This document shows, piece by piece, positions 9,228 to 16,497 of a stretch of DNA of 64,000 nt. Each line of letters opens with the position of its first letter. Positions within the stretch are counted from its first letter, which is position 1. Under the pieces are notes generated by a model, which ran no database searches, was not told where the DNA came from, and worked only from the letters and a program-made list of their open reading frames with translations. The translations under genes and the position numbers were made by a program. The DNA is from Prevotella sp. (GTDB lineage Bacteria > Bacteroidota > Bacteroidia > Bacteroidales > Bacteroidaceae): assembly GCA_017475265.1 (NCBI GenBank), contig JAFVFY010000071.1:1-64000 (forward strand). Reading direction: 5' to 3'.

Positions 9228-9302
9228 TGGGCGTTGACGGATTCGAACCGCCGACCCTCTGCTTGTAAGGCAGATGCTCTAAACCAACTGAGCTAAACGC
9301 CC
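9228..9302 (-). tRNA. tRNA-Val (anticodon UAC)
   Basis: Read on the minus strand, the 75-nt molecule has a GGGCGTT/AACGCCC acceptor stem, D loop AGCTCAGTTGGTTTAGAGC, anticodon stem TCTGC/GCAGA around loop CTTACAA (anticodon TAC), and T arm with GGTTCGAATCC. The discriminator base is A and CCA is not encoded. It has its own consensus promoter. Confidence 0.97.
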
Positions 9303-9313
9303 AAAAGCGGGTG

Positions 9314-9345
9314 CAAAGGTACGCATTTTTTTCTATCCCACCAAA
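9314..9345 (-). promoter_or_regulatory. Promoter of tRNA-Val
   Basis: Minus strand -7 box TACCTTTG (9314-9321) and -33 TTTG (9342-9345) are separated by 20 bp and lie just upstream of the tRNA 5' end. Confidence 0.8.
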
Positions 9346-9366
9346 GTTTTTAGCATTTTTTTGCGT

Positions 9367-10833
9367 TTACTGTCCTGTAGCCTGACGGTACTCCAAGAGT
9401 TTGTTTTGGTAGTCAGCGTAGGCATCGGTGCGGCGGTCGAGCGACTGCTGGTAAAGGAGCTGGGCTTCGAGGAGGTCGCTCATCTTCGAAGTGCCCGCAC
9501 GGTAGTAGTCGCGGTTCAGGCGGAGGTTTTCTTCGGCCTGTTCGATACTGCGCTGGGCTATCTGGAGTTGCTGACGGGCCTCCTCGACATTATTCCAGGC
9601 GTTCTGCATGCGGATGACCAGGAGTTCTGAATTGTCGGCAAGCTGTTCCTCGGCCTTCAGCTGCTCTATCTTCTTGCGCTTGATGGCATGGGAACCGCCC
9701 CACCAGTCGGAGATGGGTACGCTGACGGTGGCGAAGACCATGCCGAAGGTGCGGTCGTTATCCAGCAGGTTATGGTAGTTGTAGCCAGCACCTACGCCTA
9801 CCGTCGGCAGGTTCTTGCCTATCTCCATTTTCTTCTGTAGTTTTGTGGCTTCTACCTGCTTGTTGAGTAGCTGGTACTCGGGGAGAAGGGCAAGTGCGAC
9901 GGGTGTCAGCCTCTCAGGCTGACCAATGAACGAAACTGGTATTCGGGAAGGGGGTGAATAGTTTTGCTGATCAAGGTCGGGTGTCTCTACTTCAAAAATG
10001 TATATACTCCCCTCGCCCTCGAAGTTCCCCTCGCCTCTTGGAGAGGGGTTCTTGCCTTGCAAGCGTCTTTCGGCCGAGCGAGGGGTGAGGCTGGGGGTGA
10101 GGCCTGCGTATTGCCCCAAGAGTTGCTTCACGATGAATATTCCGTTTTGAAGCTTCAGCTTCTGACTCTCCACGTCGTTCTGGCGCAATTGCACTTGCAG
10201 CAGGTCGTTGCGCATGGCCAAGCCAGCACGGACGGCCACATCCACATCTTTATATATATCAGCCAACAGAGTCTGAACAGCCTCGATGGTTTTCATCTTC
10301 TCCTGAAGGGAGACGAGCTGCCAGTAGTACTGCTCCGTCTGCTTCTCGACCTCGTTTTCAGAAAGTTGGAGTTGCAATCGGCTGACATCCTCACCCACCT
10401 TGGCGAGACGGTTGCCGTTGATGATCTGACCTCCAGCGAAGACTGGCTGGACAGCCGATACGCCAGCTACGGTGCCGTTTTTCATCATCGAGATACTGAC
10501 AGGGCTGCCTAATGCTGCGAGCATTTCGGCGGGGAGCATCTGAGCGAGCGTGGCCCCCATCTCAGGCGAGATAAACTCTGAGGGGTTCATGTCCATCTTT
10601 GCCATCCCTTTGTTGGCATTAAACCAGAAGCCCGTACCGCGGACGGAGGGGAAGTACTTGGTGAAGGCTTCCTTACGCTGGTGCTGGGCGGCATCGATGG
10701 AGTGCCGGGCATTGCGAAGGACGATGTTGTTGTGAAGGGCAGAGTCCTTCAGTTGCTGCAGGGTGTATGTTTGGGCTGCGACAAAGTCGCAGCATACGAA
10801 ACAAAGAATGATGGATAATATTATCTTTTTCAT
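9367..10833 (-). CDS. TolC-like outer membrane efflux protein
   Basis: This is the channel component of the RND pump encoded upstream. The start is placed at ATG 10833 (MKKIILSIILCFVCC, a clear signal peptide ending VAAQ) rather than a further upstream ATG inside the TTCACTT repeat. The 488-residue product has the duplicated TolC fold: YTLQQLKDSALHNN at the mature N terminus, long amphipathic helices, and the second half ALLPEYQLLNKQVEATKLQKK, closing with QSLDRRTDAYADYQNKLLEYRQATG. Between the halves (about residues 245-305) a Pro/Gly/Arg-rich segment, PSLTPRSAERRLQGKNPSPR and onwards, is encoded by a GC-rich repeat insertion kept in frame. It is the last gene of a three-gene operon. Confidence 0.92.
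   Translation of the reverse strand: MKKIILSIILCFVCCDFVAAQTYTLQQLKDSALHNNIVLRNARHSIDAAQHQRKEAFTKYFPSVRGTGFWFNANKGMAKMDMNPSEFISPEMGATLAQMLPAEMLAALGSPVSISMMKNGTVAGVSAVQPVFAGGQIINGNRLAKVGEDVSRLQLQLSENEVEKQTEQYYWQLVSLQEKMKTIEAVQTLLADIYKDVDVAVRAGLAMRNDLLQVQLRQNDVESQKLKLQNGIFIVKQLLGQYAGLTPSLTPRSAERRLQGKNPSPRGEGNFEGEGSIYIFEVETPDLDQQNYSPPSRIPVSFIGQPERLTPVALALLPEYQLLNKQVEATKLQKKMEIGKNLPTVGVGAGYNYHNLLDNDRTFGMVFATVSVPISDWWGGSHAIKRKKIEQLKAEEQLADNSELLVIRMQNAWNNVEEARQQLQIAQRSIEQAEENLRLNRDYYRAGTSKMSDLLEAQLLYQQSLDRRTDAYADYQNKLLEYRQATGQ
9930..10110. repeat. In-frame GC-rich repeat insertion in the TolC-like gene
   Basis: The stretch contains CCCCTCGCCTC-TTGG-AGAGGGG and GAGGGGTGAGGCTGGGGGTGAGG blocks, typical of the same element family found in mfd and the nuclease-helicase. 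It codes for about 60 extra residues between the two halves of the TolC fold. The exact ends are uncertain. Confidence 0.65.
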
Positions 10834-10847
10834 TGTGGTAGCATATT

Positions 10848-10880
10848 TTTCACTTTTCACTATTCACTTTTCACTTCTGA
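10848..10880. repeat. TTCACTT heptamer array between pump and channel genes
   Basis: Four consecutive 7-bp units (TTCACTT, TTCACTA, TTCACTT, TTCACTT) bridge the 3' end of the RND pump gene and the leader of the TolC-like gene. Confidence 0.75.
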
Positions 10881-13800
10881 CTGACTTTCCAATAAATGAC
10901 AGGCAGCATGGTGACGACCATGATGAGCGAGCCGATACCGCCCGCGAAGATGGTGACACCCACGGGCATCCAGAACGAGCTTTGGGCGATAATCATAGGC
11001 ACCACACCTACGGCAGTGGTGGCTGTCGTCAGGAAGATGGGCACCATGCGCCGCTTGCCAGCCTCGTAGGCGGCCTTCCTTACAACTTCGTTGTACGATT
11101 GAACATTGACGATTGAACATTGACCATTAATGGCATCCGCCTCCTTTTGCGCAACAGAATGGTCAATGGTCAATGATGAATGGTCAATGGTCAATGGTGA
11201 ATGGTCAATGATTGAGTTAGCATGCTCGAAGATCAGAATCTCGTTGCGCATAATCATTCCCATCAGGGTAATGAGTCCGAAGATAGAGGTAAGACCCAAT
11301 GCGCGGTCCATCAGTCCGAGACCAATCAGCGCACCAGGTATCATCAGCCCTAACGCCACCATACAGATGATGGTGATGCCGTATTTCTTGAAGTTGAACA
11401 ACAGGAAGAAAAACACGATGACCTCCGCAATGGTAATACCGGCAAAGATCTGTGGCAAAGCCTCGTCGCCGAATTCTATCTCGCCGCCCACCTCAGTACG
11501 AACACTTTGTGGTATCTGTATATCCTCCTGCATCATGCGAGCAATTTCTTTTTCAACAGGAGCGGTAAAAACACCTTGTGCAAACTGCGCCGTAACGGTG
11601 ATACAGCGCTCGCCACCACGATGCATAATCCTGCTCTCGCTCCATAGGGGCTGCACCTTGGCGATCTGTCGTAAAGGAACAGTGGTATTAGTGCTGTGCA
11701 GACCTCCCGATACCATCGACGCTGGCGATGCGATGCCTAGGTTCGCAATATCAGAGAAGGTCATATCAGTATCGTCCTTCACCACGATGGGCAGTTCATA
11801 ATTGCCCTCCCAAATCTGTCCGACACGCAGGTCGGAAGATGTGGCACTCAGTGCTAACTGGGCCGTAGTGCGCGTAATACCCAACTGCGCCGATGTCACA
11901 GGGTCGAGTTCTACGTTGATGATGGGGTATGGCTGGAAGTAGTCGGTATGTACCCACTCCAGTTCCGGCATCTTTCGCATACGTTCCATCAACCGCTCAG
12001 CCACGACATGCAGCGAGTCGAGATTGTCGCCATAGAAGCGATACTCCAGCTCGGGCACCTCAAGATAGTCCAAGCGCTTGAACTTCACATAGGCATTTGG
12101 GAACGCCTCGCTTAGTTGTGGCTGATACTGTGCCAACAGGTCGAGCGTGGCTTTGTCGCTCTTGGTGTTGACGATGAACTGCGCATAATTGGTACCAGCC
12201 ATCTGAGGGGCATAGGCATCCATGAATCGTGGAGACGAACAGCCAATGAAACCTGTGATGCCCGTGATGCGCTCGTCTTTTTCGAGGATGTGGCTGACGG
12301 AATCAGCCACCACTTCCGTCTCGGCCAGTCCCTTACCATCAGGCAGGAATATCTCCACCGCAAACTGGTCGCGGTCGGCGTATGGGAACAGGCGTATCTT
12401 CAGCGTGGGGGCAATGAGCGTTGACAGCAGAATGATGGCGACACCACCACCAATCGTTAGCCACGGATGAGCAAAAGTCCAATCGAGAGCCTTATCGTAT
12501 GTACGCTGCACCCATTTGGTGATGGCATTCCCGCCGGTACTCACCTTACCAGGCTTAATGATACGCGTTTCGAGGAACGGAATAACGGTAACCGCCAGCA
12601 CCAGCGACACCATCAGGTTGATGGTAATCGTCACGGGGAAATCCTCTAAACAGTCGTGGAACATGCCCTTCATCGTAATCAGGAACGGATAGAAGATGGC
12701 GCAGATGCAGATGGTGGCCAGCAGCATCGGCATGAAGTATTGGTGGCCCGACTCGATAGCGGCATCGAAGGGCTTAAAGCCTTTGCCAAGATACTCCAGA
12801 TAGCCGTCGATGACCACAATCGAGTTATCGACAATCATTCCCAACACCACAATTAGTGCCGCCAGTGTAACGATGTTCAGTTCAATGCCCATCATATACA
12901 TCACAGCCACGCTCACAAAAGTGCTCAACGGGATAGTGATGGCAGCCACGATGGCCGAACGGATGGGGAATAGCACCATCATCACCAGGATAATGATCAG
13001 CATCGATATCAGCAGGTCGCGGAGGAAGTCGCTCACACTCATCGCCACCACTTTGGGTTTGTCGGCAATACGAGTAACCTTCACATCCTCGGGAAGTTCG
13101 TTCTGGCGGAAGTCATTCAGCACCTTATCCACTTCCCGTCCGTACTGCACCACATTGTTGCCAGGCGTCATCTCCATCGACAGGAGCATACAAGGATGTC
13201 CGTCCTGCTCAATACGACTCGACATAGGCTCATATTCGCGCACCACACGGGCCACATCGCGAACACGTGCCACCTTACCCGTTGCAGGGTCGCTGAAAAT
13301 AATCTGGTTGGCAATCTCCTCTTCCGAGTTCTCCTGGGCTTCCACGTGGATGGGTATCTGTTGGTCGTCGTCGCTAATCATGCCACTCATCGTAGTGATG
13401 CCTTGTGCCTGTAGGCGCGAAAAGAGCATCTGCTGACCAATGCCGTAGGCCTGTAGGCGCTGACGGTCGATATAGAGCGATATCTGCTCCTTCTGCTCAC
13501 CGAATAGCTTGACGTTGGCCACCGACGGGATGCGGCGCAAGCGGTCACTGAGGTCATCGCTATATTGTTTCAGTTCGCGGTAACTGCGCTGGCCGCTCTC
13601 GATGGCGATGAGCAGGGCAGAGGTGTTACCAAAATCGTCGTTCACCACGATGGCCAGCACACCAGTAGGCAACTGCGCCTTGAAGCCATTCAGTCCGTGC
13701 TTGATCTTGCTCCACACCTCGTCCTTGTTGTTTACATCGTCGTTCAGACGCACCATCACGATACACAGGCCGTTCTGCGACTGCGTGGTCGTCTTCTTAC

Positions 13801-14044
13801 GATTCACCTCACCGTATGTAAAGAGGTATCGCTCCAGCGGACGAGCCACCTGATGCTCCACCTCCTCGGTAGTGGCACCAGGATACACAGCCACTACCAC
13901 GCCCTGACGGATGGTAGCATGGGGGAATTCATCCTTCGGCATGATGTACATGCCGTAGATGCCCATCACAAACAGAATGCCAACGATGAGCAGCGATATT
14001 GAGTAGTGTTCCAATGGCCATCGGAGCCAGTTCATCTGTTTCAT
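10871..14044 (-). CDS. RND efflux transporter, inner membrane pump
   Basis: This 1057-residue protein is the proton-driven pump of a tripartite RND exporter. Features are TM1 near residues 12-34, a large periplasmic loop, the TM4 segment VVLGMIVDNSIVVIDGYLEYL (residues about 400-420), a second periplasmic loop after about residue 560, and the TM10-12 block GLITLMGMIMRNEILIFEHA. At the proton-relay pair the first Asp is kept but the second is Asn (VDN where AcrB has VDD), and the TM10 basic residue is Arg rather than Lys. A 39-residue insertion made of ATTGACC/GGTCAAT repeats sits in the cytoplasmic loop after TM10 and keeps the frame. Substrates may be drugs, bile salts or lipids; none can be chosen from sequence. 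Confidence 0.93.
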   Translation of the reverse strand: MKQMNWLRWPLEHYSISLLIVGILFVMGIYGMYIMPKDEFPHATIRQGVVVAVYPGATTEEVEHQVARPLERYLFTYGEVNRKKTTTQSQNGLCIVMVRLNDDVNNKDEVWSKIKHGLNGFKAQLPTGVLAIVVNDDFGNTSALLIAIESGQRSYRELKQYSDDLSDRLRRIPSVANVKLFGEQKEQISLYIDRQRLQAYGIGQQMLFSRLQAQGITTMSGMISDDDQQIPIHVEAQENSEEEIANQIIFSDPATGKVARVRDVARVVREYEPMSSRIEQDGHPCMLLSMEMTPGNNVVQYGREVDKVLNDFRQNELPEDVKVTRIADKPKVVAMSVSDFLRDLLISMLIIILVMMVLFPIRSAIVAAITIPLSTFVSVAVMYMMGIELNIVTLAALIVVLGMIVDNSIVVIDGYLEYLGKGFKPFDAAIESGHQYFMPMLLATICICAIFYPFLITMKGMFHDCLEDFPVTITINLMVSLVLAVTVIPFLETRIIKPGKVSTGGNAITKWVQRTYDKALDWTFAHPWLTIGGGVAIILLSTLIAPTLKIRLFPYADRDQFAVEIFLPDGKGLAETEVVADSVSHILEKDERITGITGFIGCSSPRFMDAYAPQMAGTNYAQFIVNTKSDKATLDLLAQYQPQLSEAFPNAYVKFKRLDYLEVPELEYRFYGDNLDSLHVVAERLMERMRKMPELEWVHTDYFQPYPIINVELDPVTSAQLGITRTTAQLALSATSSDLRVGQIWEGNYELPIVVKDDTDMTFSDIANLGIASPASMVSGGLHSTNTTVPLRQIAKVQPLWSESRIMHRGGERCITVTAQFAQGVFTAPVEKEIARMMQEDIQIPQSVRTEVGGEIEFGDEALPQIFAGITIAEVIVFFFLLFNFKKYGITIICMVALGLMIPGALIGLGLMDRALGLTSIFGLITLMGMIMRNEILIFEHANSIIDHSPLTIDHSSLTIDHSVAQKEADAINGQCSIVNVQSYNEVVRKAAYEAGKRRMVPIFLTTATTAVGVVPMIIAQSSFWMPVGVTIFAGGIGSLIMVVTMLPVIYWKVSQK
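11100..11216. repeat. In-frame inverted ATTGACC heptamer array in the RND pump
   Basis: ATTGAAC/ATTGACC units at the left (11100-11129) and GGTCAAT units at the right (11159-11213) are inverted and can pair. The array is translated as SIIDHSPLTIDHSSLTIDHS on one arm and NGQCSIVNVQ on the other, within the cytoplasmic loop after TM10. Confidence 0.85.
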
Positions 14045-14101
14045 TATTTTTCGTTATTTCGTTACTTCGTTATTTCGTTATAACGTTATTTCGATATATC
14101 G
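14045..14101. repeat. 8-bp CGTTATTT array between adaptor and pump genes
   Basis: About seven successive 8-bp units (CGTTATTT, CGTTACTT, CGTTATTT, CGTTATAA, CGTTATTT, CGATATAT) fill the intergenic space between the adaptor stop and the pump start. The array is transcribed as part of the operon. Confidence 0.8.
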
Positions 14102-14110
14102 ACAAGAGAA

Positions 14111-15136
14111 CTAATAAACCACTTTGGTTCCTTCACTTAGCTTCTGATAGCCATCGGTCACTACACGCTGTCCCAAGTCGAGACCTTCCGTGATGGCTAC
14201 ACGATTACCCATCGTCTCGCCAGTGCTTACTTTAGAACGGTGAGCCGTACTGTCGGCAGCCACGGTCCAGACAAACAGCGACCCATCAACCGCTTTCTGA
14301 ATACAGGTGATTGGCAGGGAGTAATCCCCCTCCCCACTCAGTGAGGGACTGGGGGTGAGGCTTACGCTGGCCACCATGCCTGGCAGCAGTTTTCGGTCTG
14401 CGTTCTGCACATTGATCCTCACCTCATAGGTATGTGTGAGCGCGTCGGCCTGTACGCCTTTCTCTATTCTGCCGCCATTCATCTGCTTCTGTGCAGCCTC
14501 TACATTGATAGTCGTGGGTGTCGATGCCGTGATGCCGCTGATTTCCGCCTCAGGGATGCTGACCTTCACCTTCACACTACTGATGTCGAGGATGGTCACC
14601 ACAGCTTGCGAGGGCAAAGCCGTCTCGCCGGCACCCACCAACTTCTTGCCGATGATGCCGCCGACAGGGGCCACGAGCCTACAATCGGCCAGGTTCTTCT
14701 TCGCCACCTCTAACTGTGACTTGGCCTGCGCCACCTTGCTCTGAATCTCCACCCACTGCACCTCGGGCAGAGAACCGTTGTCATGCAACATCTTGAAGCG
14801 CTCCAAAGCATCGTTGGCCTGCGTCATCTGTGCCTCTGCACCTGCAAGCAGGTTGCGGGCCTGCGTGTCGTCCATCTCCGCAATGAGCTGGCCACGTCCG
14901 ACGGTTTGCCCGTCGTAAACCAAGACCCGTTTCACCACACCCATACCCGTAAAGCTGACTGCCGTAGCCTCATGTTCCTCCACGATGCCCACGTATGATT
15001 GACCATTGGACATTGACGATTGACCATTAACCACCTCAGTCTTCACTCTTGTTGGAGCCTTCACTCTGTTTTCTTTTTTCTCGCCACAACTGCATACCAT
15101 TAAAATAGCCAGCAGTCCTAAAACACCTTTTTTCAT
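14111..15136 (-). CDS. RND efflux periplasmic adaptor lipoprotein
   Basis: First gene of the efflux operon, 341 residues. The N terminus MKKGVLGLLAILMVCSC has a lipobox with Cys17, so the mature protein is a lipoprotein of the membrane fusion (AcrA/HlyD) family. The body shows the barrel-sandwich halves (GMGVVKRVLVYDGQTVGRGQLI and LVAPVGGIIGKKLVGAGET), a hairpin between them, and a C-terminal beta-barrel/MP domain (TEGLDLGQRVVTDGYQKLSEG). Two repeat insertions are translated: an ATTGACC array at residues about 35-46 (VVNGQSSMSNGQSYVG) and a GC-rich element at about 258-271 (LTPSPSLSGEGDYS). Both fall in surface or linker positions. The -7 box TACTTTTG lies at 15160-15167 on the minus strand. 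Confidence 0.93.
   Translation of the reverse strand: MKKGVLGLLAILMVCSCGEKKENRVKAPTRVKTEVVNGQSSMSNGQSYVGIVEEHEATAVSFTGMGVVKRVLVYDGQTVGRGQLIAEMDDTQARNLLAGAEAQMTQANDALERFKMLHDNGSLPEVQWVEIQSKVAQAKSQLEVAKKNLADCRLVAPVGGIIGKKLVGAGETALPSQAVVTILDISSVKVKVSIPEAEISGITASTPTTINVEAAQKQMNGGRIEKGVQADALTHTYEVRINVQNADRKLLPGMVASVSLTPSPSLSGEGDYSLPITCIQKAVDGSLFVWTVAADSTAHRSKVSTGETMGNRVAITEGLDLGQRVVTDGYQKLSEGTKVVY
14325..14364. repeat. In-frame GC-rich element in the adaptor gene
   Basis: CCCCCTCCCCACTCAGTGAG followed by GGACTGGGGGTGAGG encodes the SLTPSPSLSGEGDYS segment between two strands of the adaptor. It belongs to the family seen at 4266, 6205, 10030, 24930 and 27169. Confidence 0.7.
14999..15033. repeat. 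In-frame ATTGACC heptamer array in the adaptor gene
   Basis: Five 7-bp units (ATTGACC, ATTGGAC, ATTGACG, ATTGACC, ATTAACC) are read on the minus strand as VVNGQSSMSNGQS between the lipobox and the first barrel strand. Confidence 0.85.
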
Positions 15137-15159
15137 GTCAAATATGTTTATTGGGGATG

Positions 15160-15221
15160 CAAAAGTAGCGGTTTAACTCGACAAGACGATGTTCTATTTG
15201 ACATGCAATTATGTCTATTTG
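15160..15221 (-). promoter_or_regulatory. Efflux operon promoter and candidate AraC-type operator
   Basis: The minus strand -7 box TACTTTTG is at 15160-15167, with no good -33 match, which suggests activator dependence. Just upstream are two identical direct repeats TCTATTTG at 15193-15200 and 15214-15221, 21 bp apart (two helical turns), and between them an inverted repeat GACAT-6-ATGTC at 15200-15215. Paired direct half-sites at this spacing suit an AraC-family regulator, and an AraC gene is divergent here. Confidence 0.55.
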
Positions 15222-15265
15222 CCCTTTATAAGAGAAATCAACAAAAATAAGAGCAAAATAAGACA

Positions 15266-15294
15266 TTGATTCTAGTACAAAACACGTACCTTTG
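15266..15294 (+). promoter_or_regulatory. Promoter of the AraC-family regulator
   Basis: TTG at 15266-15268 and TACCTTTG at 15287-15294 are separated by 18 bp. The TTG is better read as the -33 element than as a start codon. Confidence 0.65.
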
Positions 15295-15313
15295 CATTCA
15301 AAATCGGACAAAG

Positions 15314-16195
15314 ATGCAACGAGAAGAGATAACCCTCCAAACGCTTACCGACAATGAGGATATTCAGGTAGGCTATTCCGACAACGACATTGTCATCATA
15401 GACAGCATCCAGGAGTTTGCTGAAGTTAGTGCCGCCCGTATGTCAATGAATGCTATTGCCATCTGTATGCAGGGCAAAGTGCAAGGTACGCTCAACGGGC
15501 AGGTCATGGAGTTACATAAGAACCAAGTGGCCATCATCCCACAGAATGTGGTCATTACCGACCTCATGATCAGTCCCGACTTCAATTTGAAGGCCATGTT
15601 TCTCACCAACCGCATCCTTCAAAGTTTCCTACGCGAGAAGATGAGTGTTTGGAACGATGTGGTGTATGTCCGCCGGCTGCATGTCGTCACGATGGACGAT
15701 ATTGAGTTACAGTTTTACTCCAACTTTTATGAGATGCTCAGTTTGAGCTTCGATAAAAAAATCAACTATCCATTTCGCACTGATGTCATCCAGTCACTTC
15801 TGCGCGCGGCAATTCTCGGACTCTGTGGCGCTTTGAAACAGCGGATGTTGACCGATGATGTACCCCATGACACATACACAGCCAACAATCATTTCCAGCG
15901 TTTCCTCGACCTCTTGCACTCCATTGATGTGAAGCACCGCACGGTGGAGTGGTATGCGTCAGAACTCTGCATCTCGCCCAAATATCTCTCCACCATCTGT
16001 AAGAAGCAATCAGGCAAGACCGCCAACGAATGGATTACGGAGCATGTCTTAGAGGACATCCGCTACTATCTGAAGCAAACCGACTACAGCATCAAGCAGA
16101 TTTGCGACCTACTCGGTTTCCCCAATCCTTCCTTCTTTGGCAAATATGTAAAAGAACATTTCGGCCAGACACCCGCATATTTCCGTCATCATTAA
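15314..16195 (+). CDS. AraC-family transcriptional regulator
   Basis: A 293-residue regulator with an N-terminal cupin-like sensor half (residues 1-170) and a C-terminal double helix-turn-helix (about 185-293). The HTH shows WYASELCISPKYLSTICKKQ for the first helix pair and DYSIKQICDLLGFPNPSFFGKYVKEHFGQTP for the second, split here by the conserved GF-x-x-x-S-x-F signature of the family. The start is set at ATG 15314 because the longer frame from TTG 15266 would begin upstream of the transcription start given by the TACCTTTG box. It is divergent from the RND operon and shares a 128-bp control region with paired direct repeats, so it probably controls that operon. The ligand is unknown. Confidence 0.9.
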   Translation: MQREEITLQTLTDNEDIQVGYSDNDIVIIDSIQEFAEVSAARMSMNAIAICMQGKVQGTLNGQVMELHKNQVAIIPQNVVITDLMISPDFNLKAMFLTNRILQSFLREKMSVWNDVVYVRRLHVVTMDDIELQFYSNFYEMLSLSFDKKINYPFRTDVIQSLLRAAILGLCGALKQRMLTDDVPHDTYTANNHFQRFLDLLHSIDVKHRTVEWYASELCISPKYLSTICKKQSGKTANEWITEHVLEDIRYYLKQTDYSIKQICDLLGFPNPSFFGKYVKEHFGQTPAYFRHH

Positions 16196-16245
16196 GGTAA
16201 TATTGTACAGAAAACTATTTCTTAGTTGTTTTTTCACGGACTCTG

Positions 16246-16276
16246 TTGGTAGTTTTAATGTTTTTTACTACCTTTG
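16246..16276 (+). promoter_or_regulatory. Promoter of the PCMD/dockerin protein gene
   Basis: TTGG at 16246-16249 and TACCTTTG at 16269-16276 have 20-bp spacing measured from TTG. This places the 22-bp repeat array at 16312-16441 inside a 5' leader of about 215 nt. Confidence 0.75.
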
Positions 16277-16311
16277 CAGCGTCCAAAAAGACAAGACTAA
16301 ACCGAAGGCTA

Positions 16312-16441
16312 ATGTTTTGTACAACAAAAGCAATGGTTTTGTTCAACAAAAGCTATGGTTTTGCTAAGGCAAATCCGCTGGGTTTGTTCAACAAAAGCAG
16401 CGGGTTTGTTCAACAAAAGCAGTGGGTTTGTTCAACAAAAG
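16312..16441. repeat. 22-bp tandem repeat (GGTTTGTTCAACAAAAGC) in a 5' leader
   Basis: Six units, one degenerate, have CAACAAAAG at 16322, 16344, 16389, 16411 and 16433, that is spacings of 22, 45 (22+23), 22 and 22 bp. The core TTTTGTTCAACAAAA is a near-palindrome. It lies between a consensus promoter and the start codon at 16498. A single related copy is at 63515-63536. Confidence 0.85.
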
Positions 16442-16497
16442 TACCACCCTCGTAGAAAACGGACAAAAAATATGTTAAACAATAATACGTTTTATAA

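Noticed and set aside
15266-15313. N-terminal extension of the AraC regulator from TTG 15266
   Set aside because: The TTG is the -33 element and the TACCTTTG box lies inside the extension, so the codons would not be transcribed.
16312-16441. Regularly spaced 22-bp repeats as a CRISPR array
   Set aside because: The repeats are contiguous with no unique spacers of 30 bp or more, and no cas gene is nearby.
16246-16455. A 69-codon plus-strand frame over the 22-bp repeats
   Set aside because: Its start lies at the -33 element of a consensus promoter and its sequence is only translated repeat (FNKSSGF-type), so it is not a gene.
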